This document shows positions 43,907-52,613 of a stretch of DNA of 64,000 nucleotides, piece by piece. The notes under the pieces were generated by a model. It made no database searches and was not told where the DNA came from. It worked only from the letters and a program-made list of their open reading frames with translations. How positions within the stretch are numbered: position 1 is the stretch's first letter; every line of letters begins with the position of its first letter. The translations under genes and the position numbers were made by a program. The stretch is taken from the NCBI GenBank assembly GCA_020638955.1, contig JACKHO010000002.1:310001-374000 (forward strand). Reading direction: 5' to 3'. Origin of the DNA: Planctomycetaceae bacterium. GTDB lineage: Bacteria > Planctomycetota > Planctomycetia > Planctomycetales > Planctomycetaceae.

Positions 43907-44203
43907 ATGTCCGAGCAGGGAATTAATGTCCAAAAGGTGGCAAAGCTGGCGCGTCTTCAACTGACACAAGATGAAGCGGCCCGCTATGCCGACCAGCTCG
44001 GTAACGTTTTGAAGTACGTGGACATGCTGGGACAGGTGGAAACCTCGAACGTTGAGCCCCTCGCGCATCCACACGAAGTGACTAATGTGCTCCGCGATGA
44101 TGAACGGAAAGAATCCCTCCCGCGCGATGCCGCGCTGTCAAACGCTCCGAAAACGGACGGGAAGTATTTCCTCGTGCCACCAATTCTCGATACTGACGCT
44201 TAA
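43907..44203 (+). CDS. gatC: Asp-tRNA(Asn)/Glu-tRNA(Gln) amidotransferase subunit C
   Basis: A 98-residue subunit of the GatCAB amidotransferase, which forms Gln-tRNA(Gln) or Asn-tRNA(Asn). Family features are VQKVAKLARLQLTQDEAARY and LGNVLKYVDMLGQVETSNV, and the C-terminal SNAPKTDGKYFLVPPIL segment. The gatA and gatB genes are not in the window. It is convergent with the MoxR gene; their stops are 15 bases apart. Confidence 0.93.
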   Translation: MSEQGINVQKVAKLARLQLTQDEAARYADQLGNVLKYVDMLGQVETSNVEPLAHPHEVTNVLRDDERKESLPRDAALSNAPKTDGKYFLVPPILDTDA

Positions 44204-44218
44204 TCGAGGGAACCGAAT

Positions 44219-45160
44219 TTAAGCAGGCACGCGGGTGCGATCAACGATTTGCTGAATGATTTGCAGGGCTCGGGTTCGCTGACCTTCTCGAATGACGCCG
44301 CCACACATCACACGGTGAGCGAGCACCGGTTCTGCCAGAGCTTTCACATCATCGGGTGTTGCATAGTCTCGGCCTTTCACGAGAGCGAGGCTCTGCACAG
44401 CTCGATAGAAGGTCAGTGCACCGCGAGTCGAAACTCCAAGTGAGAGCTGCTCATGTGATCGGGTGGCATGCACAATGTCCAGAATGTAGTCGGATATGGC
44501 GTCGTCGACTTTCACTTCACGAACTGACTGCTGCAGGCGCATGAGTTCGTTGCCATCGATAACCGCCTTGAGTGAATCGACCGGTTGCCCAGCCCGGTGA
44601 CTCTGGAACACGGCTCGTTCCGACTCTCGCGAGGGATACCCAATTTCGATGCGTAACATGAAGCGGTCGAGTTGGTTCTCTGGCAGTGGATAGGTTCCTT
44701 CGAATTCAAAGGGGTTCTGTGTGGCCAGCACAAAGAAGGGGCGATTCAGTTCGTAGGTTGTGCCCTCAACAGAAACCTGTTGCTCCATCATGGCTTCGAG
44801 CAGGGCACTTTGCGTTCGCGGCGTCGTCCGGTTGATTTCATCAGCGAGCAACACGTTGGTGAAAACCGGGCCTTTGCGAAACTCAAACTCTCCTCGGTTT
44901 GGAAGAAACACGCTCGATCCGAGAATGTCGCTCGGTAGTAGATCCGGCGTGCATTGCAGTCGGGCGAAGTCGCAATTCACGCTCTGGGCAATCGCTTTCG
45001 CTAGCGAGGTCTTACCGACGCCCGGAGCATCTTCAATGAGCAAATGACCTTCGCCCAGCAATGCAACCAGAGCCAGCTTAATCACATCGTCTTTGCCCAG
45101 CAGAACTGAGCCAATGTTTTCAGCCAACGATTGAATGAGATTCTGTGAGGAAGCGGTCAC
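44219..45160 (-). CDS. MoxR-family AAA+ ATPase
   Basis: A 313-residue ATPase with Walker A DAPGVGKTSLAKA (about 37-49), Walker B NVLLADEINRTTPRTQ and the ALLEAMMEQ helix typical of MoxR. The GTG start at 45160 is preceded by a GGAAAG ribosome site. MoxR proteins usually work with a DUF58 and VWA protein to mature secreted or respiratory complexes; none is adjacent, but a BatA-like VWA protein is encoded at 7728-9827. The predicted cellular location is the cytoplasm. Confidence 0.93.
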   Translation of the reverse strand: MTASSQNLIQSLAENIGSVLLGKDDVIKLALVALLGEGHLLIEDAPGVGKTSLAKAIAQSVNCDFARLQCTPDLLPSDILGSSVFLPNRGEFEFRKGPVFTNVLLADEINRTTPRTQSALLEAMMEQQVSVEGTTYELNRPFFVLATQNPFEFEGTYPLPENQLDRFMLRIEIGYPSRESERAVFQSHRAGQPVDSLKAVIDGNELMRLQQSVREVKVDDAISDYILDIVHATRSHEQLSLGVSTRGALTFYRAVQSLALVKGRDYATPDDVKALAEPVLAHRVMCGGVIREGQRTRALQIIQQIVDRTRVPA

Positions 45161-45350
45161 AAATTACTTTCCGAAAATGCGGTCAACTGGAAGTGAGCGG
45201 GTTCGTTTCACGAACGGAAACGAGGGTGAACCCGCATTCGACACATCGGTCTTTCCCGATGATCATAGCGACCTCACATAGGAGTCGGTAAACTCTCAGG
45301 CACCTTTCCATGTCAGTTTTTCACAATATGATCTGAAGTACCGAATTGCC

Positions 45351-46928
45351 ATGAAGCCACTGCTGCGTTCTTTTTCGTTCCTGATTTTGCTCCTAAGCCT
45401 CTCGTACGTTCAGGCAGCCGACTCGCGTCCGAACATTCTGTTCATTTTCACCGACGACCATGCCTCACACGCCATTAGCGCGTACGGATCGGAAATTAAT
45501 CAGACGCCGAACCTCGACCGCATTGCCAATGAGGGAATGCTGTTCCGCAACTGTTTCTGCACCAATTCCATTTGTGGCCCCAGCCGGGCTGTCATCCAGA
45601 CCGGGAAGTACAGCCACAAGAACGGCTTCTACATGAACGGCAACAAGTTCGATGGAACGCAGCAAACGTTCCCCAAGCTGTTGCAGTCAGCCGGCTATCA
45701 GACGGCAGTCATTGGAAAGTGGCACCTCGGAGAGCACATGGCGCCACAAGGTTACAACTACAGCGAAGTGCTGGTGGGCCAGGGACCATACTACAACCCC
45801 ATTATGTTGCGTGACGTTGATGGTTCGGGCAATCAGGTCCGCACGAAGTACACCGGCTACACGACGGACATTATTACCGACCTGGCACTCGACTGGCTCA
45901 AAGAAGGACGCGAAGGCGACAAGCCGTTCATGCTGATGTACCAGCACAAAGCTCCGCACCGCAACTGGCAGCCAGGTCCCAAGTACCTGACGATGTACGA
46001 CGACGTCACCATTCCAGAACCCTCCAACCTGTTCGACAATTACGAAACCCGCGGCCGGGCCGCTCATGAACAGGACATGAGTGTTGAGCACACTTTGACG
46101 CCAGATGACCTCAAACTTACTCCGCCTCGCAACCTGACCGACGAACAACTGGCCGCCTGGAATGCGGCGTACGAGCCAAAGAACGAAGCCTTCCGCAAAG
46201 CCAATCTCAAAGGTGATGACCTCATCCGCTGGAAGTATCAGCGTTACATCAAAGACTATCTCCGTTGTGTCGCGAGTGTTGATGACAACGTTGGCCGTGT
46301 CCTCGACTATCTCGACGAAACAGGCTTAGCAAAGAACACCGTGGTCGTTTACTCGTCCGATCAAGGTTTCTACCTCGGTGATCATGGCTGGTTCGACAAG
46401 CGTTTCATGTACGAGGAGAGCTATCGTCAACCGCTCATGGTGCGTTGGCCGGGAGTGACCAAACCAGGAACGGTCGATGAGCACCTCGTTTCGAATGTCG
46501 ACTTCGCCGAGACGTTTCTCGATTTGGCCGGGCAGGAAGTCCCCGCAGACATGCAGGGGATGAGTCTTGTCCCACTGTTTCGTGGCGAGTCGCCCGACAA
46601 CTGGAGGAAGTCGCACTACTACCAGTACTACGAGTTCCTGAACAACCAGAAGACAGCTCACATGGTGCGTCGCCACTACGGCGTCCGCAACGAGCGTTAC
46701 AAACTCATCCACTTCTACAACATCGATGAATGGGAACTGTACGACCTGGAAGCCGATCCTCGGGAAATGCGGAACATTTACACCGAAGCACAATACGCCG
46801 ACATCATCAAAGAAATGAAAGCGGACATTGTTTCGCTGCAAAAGGACCTTGAAGTCCCAGATGACCGGGGTTCCGTGGAATCGAATCCGCCGAGCTTGCA
46901 GCCACGTCAGCAGAAGCCGAAAAAGTAA
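45351..46928 (+). CDS. Secreted sulfatase (GlcNAc-6-sulfatase-like)
   Basis: A 525-residue sulfatase with a signal peptide cut near residue 22. The metal-binding segment is FIFTDDHAS (D35, D36), and the formylglycine motif is C75-G-P-S-R79 in SICGPSRAV, which is canonical. The C-terminal region ELYDLEADPREMRNIY is shared with mucin-desulfating and N-acetylglucosamine-6-sulfatases. It should cleave sulfate from a polysaccharide outside the cytoplasm. The final residues (about 505-525) are proline- and lysine-rich. A small membrane protein gene follows 51 bases downstream. Confidence 0.93.
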   Translation: MKPLLRSFSFLILLLSLSYVQAADSRPNILFIFTDDHASHAISAYGSEINQTPNLDRIANEGMLFRNCFCTNSICGPSRAVIQTGKYSHKNGFYMNGNKFDGTQQTFPKLLQSAGYQTAVIGKWHLGEHMAPQGYNYSEVLVGQGPYYNPIMLRDVDGSGNQVRTKYTGYTTDIITDLALDWLKEGREGDKPFMLMYQHKAPHRNWQPGPKYLTMYDDVTIPEPSNLFDNYETRGRAAHEQDMSVEHTLTPDDLKLTPPRNLTDEQLAAWNAAYEPKNEAFRKANLKGDDLIRWKYQRYIKDYLRCVASVDDNVGRVLDYLDETGLAKNTVVVYSSDQGFYLGDHGWFDKRFMYEESYRQPLMVRWPGVTKPGTVDEHLVSNVDFAETFLDLAGQEVPADMQGMSLVPLFRGESPDNWRKSHYYQYYEFLNNQKTAHMVRRHYGVRNERYKLIHFYNIDEWELYDLEADPREMRNIYTEAQYADIIKEMKADIVSLQKDLEVPDDRGSVESNPPSLQPRQQKPKK

Positions 46929-46979
46929 CCGGCCCACGTTAAAATCACTTTCTGACATCCAAACATAGGCAGATGAAAT

Positions 46980-47633
46980 ATGTCTACCGAAGACATTAAC
47001 GAAGATTTTGGTGACGAAGAGCTGGTTCCCAAGAAAAAGGGGATGTCGACTCTCACGAAAGTTCTGCTCGGTTTAGGCTGTGGCGGAATATTGGGTATTG
47101 TCGTCTGCTGCGGAGCATTCACGTACTTCGCCAGTCAAATGATGAAGATTACGGACGACCCCAACAAAATCGCTGCCCTGCGAGAAGAGATTATCGGCAT
47201 TGATATTCCCGATACGCTGCCACCAGTCATGGGCGGCGACATGAACTTCTTTGCCTTCAAGGTAAAGATGGTTGGGTACGGCGAGGCCGAGGGACATTTC
47301 CTGCTGCTCATGGGGATGGACATCCCCGATGCGAATCCCGACCAAATGGACCAGCAACTGAAAATGCAGGCGAATCAACAACTCAATCAACAAGGCAAGA
47401 ATGTTCAAATTCAAGAGTCCGAGACGAGAACCTTGATGATTGACGGAGAAGAACGGAATTTCGTGTTTGCGAAAGGAACAATGACCACGAAAGACGGTCA
47501 GACCTCCGATGTGCGACAGGTGACTGGCACGTTCCGGTCCCGTAATGGCGTTGGCCTGGTCATCTACATCATCCCTGAGGAAGAATGGAACGAAGAGCAG
47601 ACCATTCAAATGCTCGAGTCCATCCACAAATAG
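46980..47633 (+). CDS. Single-pass membrane hypothetical protein
   Basis: A 217-residue protein. The N-terminal ~22 residues are acidic then basic and would stay inside, followed by one transmembrane segment at about 26-52 (LLGLGCGGILGIVVCCGAF). The remaining ~165 residues should be extracytoplasmic, with mixed alpha/beta character and a glutamine-rich stretch. No enzyme motif is recognised. It follows the sulfatase gene by 51 bases and may be cotranscribed. A strong intrinsic terminator lies 109 bases past its stop. Confidence 0.7.
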   Translation: MSTEDINEDFGDEELVPKKKGMSTLTKVLLGLGCGGILGIVVCCGAFTYFASQMMKITDDPNKIAALREEIIGIDIPDTLPPVMGGDMNFFAFKVKMVGYGEAEGHFLLLMGMDIPDANPDQMDQQLKMQANQQLNQQGKNVQIQESETRTLMIDGEERNFVFAKGTMTTKDGQTSDVRQVTGTFRSRNGVGLVIYIIPEEEWNEEQTIQMLESIHK

Positions 47634-47742
47634 CTCGAAGCACAGCATTTGCGCGCCTCAGTAAACCAACGCGTGCCATTCCGCACAGTTCTTCCCCCCT
47701 GCAATCGATATTGACCTCAAGTCGTCAGTTGGCGGATAGTTG

Positions 47743-47773
47743 CGGTCTCAATTGACGAATTGAGACCGTTTTT
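47743..47773 (+). terminator. Intrinsic terminator
   Basis: An 11-bp perfect stem CGGTCTCAATT / AATTGAGACCG with a GACG loop (47743-47768) followed by five T residues. It is the clearest rho-independent terminator in the window and ends the sulfatase/membrane protein unit; the next gene starts about 30 bases later. Confidence 0.85.
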
Positions 47774-47801
47774 CCCCACGATTGCAGCAGGAGGCTGCCA
47801 G

Positions 47802-48455
47802 ATGAAACGTGCCGCCGCGTGTGTGTTCATCGCTGGATATTTGTGTGCCCTGGTGTTTGGCGTTTTCAGCCATCTCACCTCGTTTCACGCTCATGACCGC
47901 CTGGAAATGTACTTTCTGGTGTGGGACATGTACTGCGGTTGGGATGCCTACGAAACCCGGCGACATCTCATTGCCGAGGGGGAAAGCGGTGCCTGCTACG
48001 AACTCACTCCCGCCCCCTGGGGTGACTTTGCCCCTTACGGCTCGGCCGACCGGGCGACTTACGACTACCTCGGAAATCACTCAGGCCGCCTGGCCAACAA
48101 TGTGCTGCGGCACACTGAGCACGAGCCCATTGTTTGCGTGCACCTTGTCGATGAGTGCTGGCCCAAAAAATACAACCTGCCCGAGGCTGTCTGGAACAAG
48201 CACTACGAAGAAGAACAACAACGCCCCGCGTACTACTACCTGCGGGCGTCTTACGACCCAGACGGTGGCGTGATTAATCTAAACACCGACTGGAAGAACT
48301 ATCTGATCACCGAGTCGATCAAAGACAATCCTCGCCTGCGGACCGAATACGCTGTCGGACAGCCATTCATGCCTGCGGTCGGTCAGTCACAGAACTCTGA
48401 CAATTCGCCGGCGTTTCTCCAGCCCTCCGCTGGCTCCGCAATGACGTCGCGTTAG
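47802..48455 (+). CDS. Membrane-anchored hypothetical protein upstream of the HTTM gene
   Basis: A 217-residue protein from the ATG at 47802 (MKRAAACVFIAGYLCALV); an earlier frame start at 47760 lies in the terminator and is rejected. The N-terminal hydrophobic segment (about 4-24) is a signal anchor or signal peptide. The body is rich in W, Y and H (DMYCGWDAYETRRHL, YYYLRASYDPDGG) and unlike known enzymes. The last ~35 residues are low-complexity. The HTTM gene starts 37 bases after its stop, so the two probably form one operon. Function is unknown. Confidence 0.65.
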   Translation: MKRAAACVFIAGYLCALVFGVFSHLTSFHAHDRLEMYFLVWDMYCGWDAYETRRHLIAEGESGACYELTPAPWGDFAPYGSADRATYDYLGNHSGRLANNVLRHTEHEPIVCVHLVDECWPKKYNLPEAVWNKHYEEEQQRPAYYYLRASYDPDGGVINLNTDWKNYLITESIKDNPRLRTEYAVGQPFMPAVGQSQNSDNSPAFLQPSAGSAMTSR

Positions 48456-48492
48456 GCAGCAAAGATTCTTCGTTTAACGGTTCGAGGCACTC

Positions 48493-49956
48493 ATGTCGCA
48501 ACCACAATTGGAAACACCAAATTTGCAGACCCAGAAGTCTTACTGGGATCAGCTCAACGATTTCTTCTTTGCTGAAGAAACTCCCTACGCGTTGGCACTC
48601 GTCCGAATTCTGTTTCCTCTCGCACTGCTGGTGGGCGTAATACCCCGCTGGTTCCACGTACGCGAGCTCTACTCGCTCGATGGCGCTCCGACACCGTTCT
48701 GGGAAGGATATGGTTATCAGGACTTGCCCATCATCTTCTCGCCCTGGATCGCCATGGCCGCATACACGGTCATGGTTTGTTGCCTGTGCACCATGTCACT
48801 GGGATGGCAGACCCGCTTTTCGACAATTGTCGTGCTGGTGTTGTATCCCTACTTCGGACTCACCGATTACCTCAGCACGCTGACCAAGTACACGGTTGTT
48901 GCAACGCACATCCTGTTGTTGCTCTCGATGTCGGGCTGCGGCCGCGTCTGGTCAATCGACGCCTGGCTCGCTGGTGATGCACAACCACAAAAGGCTGCGG
49001 CCTGGCCGAGACGGCTCATGCAAATTCTCATTGCGGTCGTGTATCTCGGAGCGGCAGTCACCAAACTTCGCATGCCGGAGTATTTGTCGGGCGACCTCAT
49101 GCGGTTCTGGATGCTCACAAACACCAACTTTGCGAATCCGCTCGGCGAATGGTTCAGCACCAATCAGGTGTCCATTGTCGCGATGTGTTACATCACGCTG
49201 ATTTGGGAAATCGTGTTTCCGTTTCTTTGCTGGCGCGGCCTGACGCGAACCGTTGTGCTCGGGCTGGGTGTCTTCTTCCACATCCTGACATTCTTCATGC
49301 TGGGCCTGCTGGTATTCCCGCTTGTGTATATTGCCGTGTATTGCGCGTTTCTGAACGAAGAAGAGGCCAGTTGGCTGGGCAGCAAGCTGAAGTCATGGGG
49401 TGGGCAAATCTTCAAACTGTTTCCCGCGGGCAGTCCGCGGGAGTCATTGTTCGGTCGTTTTCATCACGCTCTGTTCGCAAGTGCCCTGACCGTAATTACG
49501 CTGCTTGCCGTCACGGCGGAAGCTCAAATGGATCTCTACGGTGAACAACGAGCCGAAGGCCGCCACGTCCTCACTCCGATTTCCCCCGAACGTGAAGCCG
49601 AACTGTTTTCCGGTGACCTGAAAATTCGCCCCATCGACAAGGTGTTCGCCTTCGACACCGGAACGACCTTGCTGGGTGGACAACTTGCCAATTCTCGTTC
49701 GGAGTTCCGCCGGGGCGAAACGCTGGTTGCCCAGTGCATGTTGACTCCGCCCCATGAAGATATCTGGCTGGAAATCGATTTACACAATTCCGACAACCTC
49801 CAAGTCGACCGCTTCGCCATCATCGCACCACGGGAAGAGGTTCGAGTGTATGCCACGTTCCCGCTGCGTGAGTTCCTCGAACCGGGCCAGTATGCTGTTG
49901 TCCTGAAGCTACAGGGACGTGAAGTCACACGGCGACACGTGGAACTTCTGCCTTAG
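48493..49956 (+). CDS. HTTM-domain membrane protein
   Basis: A 487-residue multi-pass membrane protein with the HTTM (horizontally transferred transmembrane) domain related to vitamin K-dependent gamma-carboxylase: the start FFAEETPYALALVRILFPL, then several membrane segments up to about 315 and an extracytoplasmic C-terminal region of ~150 residues with mainly beta character. Catalytic residues of carboxylases cannot be confirmed. In planctomycetes such proteins are common but their substrates are unknown. The SUI1-like gene follows after 40 bases. Confidence 0.85.
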   Translation: MSQPQLETPNLQTQKSYWDQLNDFFFAEETPYALALVRILFPLALLVGVIPRWFHVRELYSLDGAPTPFWEGYGYQDLPIIFSPWIAMAAYTVMVCCLCTMSLGWQTRFSTIVVLVLYPYFGLTDYLSTLTKYTVVATHILLLLSMSGCGRVWSIDAWLAGDAQPQKAAAWPRRLMQILIAVVYLGAAVTKLRMPEYLSGDLMRFWMLTNTNFANPLGEWFSTNQVSIVAMCYITLIWEIVFPFLCWRGLTRTVVLGLGVFFHILTFFMLGLLVFPLVYIAVYCAFLNEEEASWLGSKLKSWGGQIFKLFPAGSPRESLFGRFHHALFASALTVITLLAVTAEAQMDLYGEQRAEGRHVLTPISPEREAELFSGDLKIRPIDKVFAFDTGTTLLGGQLANSRSEFRRGETLVAQCMLTPPHEDIWLEIDLHNSDNLQVDRFAIIAPREEVRVYATFPLREFLEPGQYAVVLKLQGREVTRRHVELLP

Positions 49957-49996
49957 TATTCTCTCTTGTCTTCAATCGAATCTGGAGCCAGCATCT

Positions 49997-50338
49997 GTGG
50001 GACTCTTTTCAGGCACCCCGTTCGACCGTCCCCCGCATTGCCCCGTCTGCGATGAACTGGAAGAAGAATGTACGTGCCCGGAGCCGGAACCATTTCGACT
50101 CGCTCCTGAAAAGCAAACGGCCCGCCTCGCTGTCGAAAAGAGAAAAAAAGGCAAGGTAGTAACCGTCGTGCGGGGGCTCCCGGAGGAAGGTAATGACCTC
50201 CCTGCCCTTCTGACTCAAGTCAAAAACCACTGCGGCTGCGGTGGAACACTGGATGGAGAAACGCTCGAAATCCAGGGCGACCAACTCAGCCGCGTCGAAA
50301 CGTTTCTCAAGTCGCTGGGCTTCCGCACGCGACGTTGA
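49997..50338 (+). CDS. SUI1/eIF1-like translation factor
   Basis: A 113-residue protein from the GTG at 49997, which gives the usual N-terminus GLFSGTPFDRPP; other starts overlap the preceding gene. The N-terminal part has a zinc-ribbon-like C-P-V-C and C-T-C pattern (HCPVCDELEEECTC). The C-terminal SUI1 domain (about 50-110) has VTVVRGLPEEGNDLPALLTQVKNHCGCGGTL, and LEIQGDQ, ending LKSLGFRTRR. It resembles YciH-type bacterial relatives of eIF1. A role in start-codon selection is known for the eukaryotic family but not proven for the bacterial one. Confidence 0.85.
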   Translation: MGLFSGTPFDRPPHCPVCDELEEECTCPEPEPFRLAPEKQTARLAVEKRKKGKVVTVVRGLPEEGNDLPALLTQVKNHCGCGGTLDGETLEIQGDQLSRVETFLKSLGFRTRR

Positions 50339-50494
50339 CAATCGAAAGATTGCTCACCTCCTGGCTCTCTCCTAAAGCAGCAAGATTCGCTGAATTTCCG
50401 TTGCATTTCGTCTGCACGCGTTAGATGCTGCTCTTTGCGGGGCAGTTCAGGTGCAGCCCCATTGTTGCGATTCGCTGAAGCGGGGAGTTCTCCG

Positions 50495-52519
50495 ATGGTA
50501 CGTCGGACAGCCAGTCTACACTTGGTTATCACAATTGCAGTTTTCGTTGGCGGAGCCACAAGTCTCCGGGCGGATGATGTGATCCCAGAGCGCATTGAGT
50601 TTTGTTGCCAAGCCGCTGTGGTGACAAACGAGCGCTGCCTGCGAACAAGGATTGAACGCGATGCCACCCGTCTTCAACTCGAAGCAAGCGACCAACCGTT
50701 GCTTAACGAGCTCCCCAAATTGTTCAAGCAGCTCTACGGGACGGCAAATGAATCCATCGAACAGCGTCTGAAGGTTTGCAGAGAGTTGCGTGAACTGATT
50801 GACAAATTGCCGTCAGACAGCACTTCGTTAATTTCGGTAAAGCGACAAATCGAGCGCCGCGTGGATGTGGTCGAAGCGGGACTGTTGTCGGCTCAGAATT
50901 CAGCGCACAGCAAAGACCTGCTCGCACTCACTGACGAAATTGCCATTCGAACCGCCATAGATTTTGAAATGAGTGGCAGAGCGTTTCATGGAGAGCGCGT
51001 ACTCAAGGCACTCGACGAGTTGCGTGCAAAGCATCCTGACGCCTATGCCAAATTGAATCCGTTGATTCAGTACCACTACCAGAACACGAATTTGCGAGTT
51101 GTGTTCTCTGAAGAAATGGCCTCACTCATCGTGCATCGCCTGCAGTTGGATATGGACTGTATTGCGGAATGCATTCTCGGAGCGTGGGTTACGGGAGCCC
51201 AGAACACGGAAGTTAAAACACGAGCGGACATCCTTCCGTGCGACTCAGTTGGCAAATGGAATGTGCTGGGCGAGGGGAGGACAAACTCAAATACACAGGC
51301 CCAAAAAGGACCGGCGACGGTTCACACCATTGGAAAGCACAGTTTCGTTCTGTCGAATCAAATGTCGTTTGTTGGCCCGCATATCCAACTCGACCCGGCG
51401 ACAATTTGCGTGAACGCGAACAATTACAATGTGGGCGTTCAAACCAACTTCGATCAAATCCCCGTGCTGCGTGTGGTCGCGCGAGGTGTGGCTCGCGGTG
51501 AAGCCGAACGCACGCGTCTACAGGCCGAGCAGATTGCCGCCGGGAAGATTTCACGTGCTGGTCTGCCAAAATTTGAATCGATCTTGGAATCGCGATTTGG
51601 GGCCGTCAACGAAGCGTTGGCCAACGGAGCTGAATTGCGGATGGATATTTATGGTCAGCCGCCAGAATATCGATCCCACTCAACCGATACACATTTATTC
51701 ATCGAGTCTCAAACGGTCTTGAGCAACAATCTGGGCGGCGCAGCTCCGCCAGAATTCCCTTTGCCAGGGGGGACGATGACATTCCAAATTCATGAGTCTC
51801 TGGTAAATACTGTCATCGATGGTCTGGGACTAGTTGCGGAGCAGAAGGTGAACGATTTGCTTCAAGAGTTGCCGATCGACGAAATCCGGGTACCTGACAA
51901 ACTGCTTGAAAAGTTGCGTGAGCGACTTTCTGGTGAACAGTTTAAAGCAGAGTTGCGTCAAATTCTGCCGTTGGCTGACGAGGAATTGTTGGAAGTTGTC
52001 GCCGAACTCATTCCTGGCTTGGGGCTGATTGGTATCAACAAGCTCGAAGACTTTAGGAAAGAACACAGTGAACAGTTAAAAGAGATTGAGAAGCATCTGT
52101 CCAAATCAGGTATCCCGGAATTCCGTTTCGCTGACTGCGACCCGGTTCGCATCCGTTTCGATGAAGGTGCCATTGTGGTGGTCTTTGGCCCTCGTCCTCA
52201 ACATGAAAACATCAAAACCGGCGTGTTGAAATTGGATTTGAAAGTCGAGGACGGCAAGGTTGGTCTGAGGTTACCTGAGGAAATCCCAGAAGAAGTCGAG
52301 AGTCGGCTGAATGGTCTCTTGGAACCTCTGAAGGAAAAGCTGAAGGACCAACTCAAGACAAAGCTGAGGGATCGCCTGCCAGAAGAGATTCTCGACTCTT
52401 CGGAAAACCTCGGATTGAGCCACCTGCACCTCGAATTCAAAAACGCACAGCTCTCCGACGGCTGGCTTACTCTGGAAGTCGGTGCGACCTTAAAACCAAC
52501 CGAGCCGACGGCGAAGTGA
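50495..52519 (+). CDS. Large secreted protein of unknown function
   Basis: A 674-residue protein from the ATG at 50495 (MVRRTASLHLVITIAVFVGG, a signal peptide cut near residue 26); earlier frame starts are rejected. The N-terminal ~180 residues are helical. The middle has mixed structure (KWNVLGEGRTN, GKHSFVLSNQ). The C-terminal ~200 residues are rich in amphipathic helices (LEPLKEKLKDQLKTKLRDR) and beta segments (VLKLDLKVEDGKVGL) that resemble lipid-binding TULIP-like or AsmA-like folds, which is a weak impression. No known motif is found. It precedes the DUF1559 pair by 94 bases. Confidence 0.6.
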   Translation: MVRRTASLHLVITIAVFVGGATSLRADDVIPERIEFCCQAAVVTNERCLRTRIERDATRLQLEASDQPLLNELPKLFKQLYGTANESIEQRLKVCRELRELIDKLPSDSTSLISVKRQIERRVDVVEAGLLSAQNSAHSKDLLALTDEIAIRTAIDFEMSGRAFHGERVLKALDELRAKHPDAYAKLNPLIQYHYQNTNLRVVFSEEMASLIVHRLQLDMDCIAECILGAWVTGAQNTEVKTRADILPCDSVGKWNVLGEGRTNSNTQAQKGPATVHTIGKHSFVLSNQMSFVGPHIQLDPATICVNANNYNVGVQTNFDQIPVLRVVARGVARGEAERTRLQAEQIAAGKISRAGLPKFESILESRFGAVNEALANGAELRMDIYGQPPEYRSHSTDTHLFIESQTVLSNNLGGAAPPEFPLPGGTMTFQIHESLVNTVIDGLGLVAEQKVNDLLQELPIDEIRVPDKLLEKLRERLSGEQFKAELRQILPLADEELLEVVAELIPGLGLIGINKLEDFRKEHSEQLKEIEKHLSKSGIPEFRFADCDPVRIRFDEGAIVVVFGPRPQHENIKTGVLKLDLKVEDGKVGLRLPEEIPEEVESRLNGLLEPLKEKLKDQLKTKLRDRLPEEILDSSENLGLSHLHLEFKNAQLSDGWLTLEVGATLKPTEPTAK

Positions 52520-52613
52520 GAATTTGCCGAAATCCTTCCAACAGTCTGGTGCCCTCCAGCGTAGCCACTACACTGAAACAGCGTAGAAGGTGTGCGCAAT
52601 CGAGCATCCAGGC

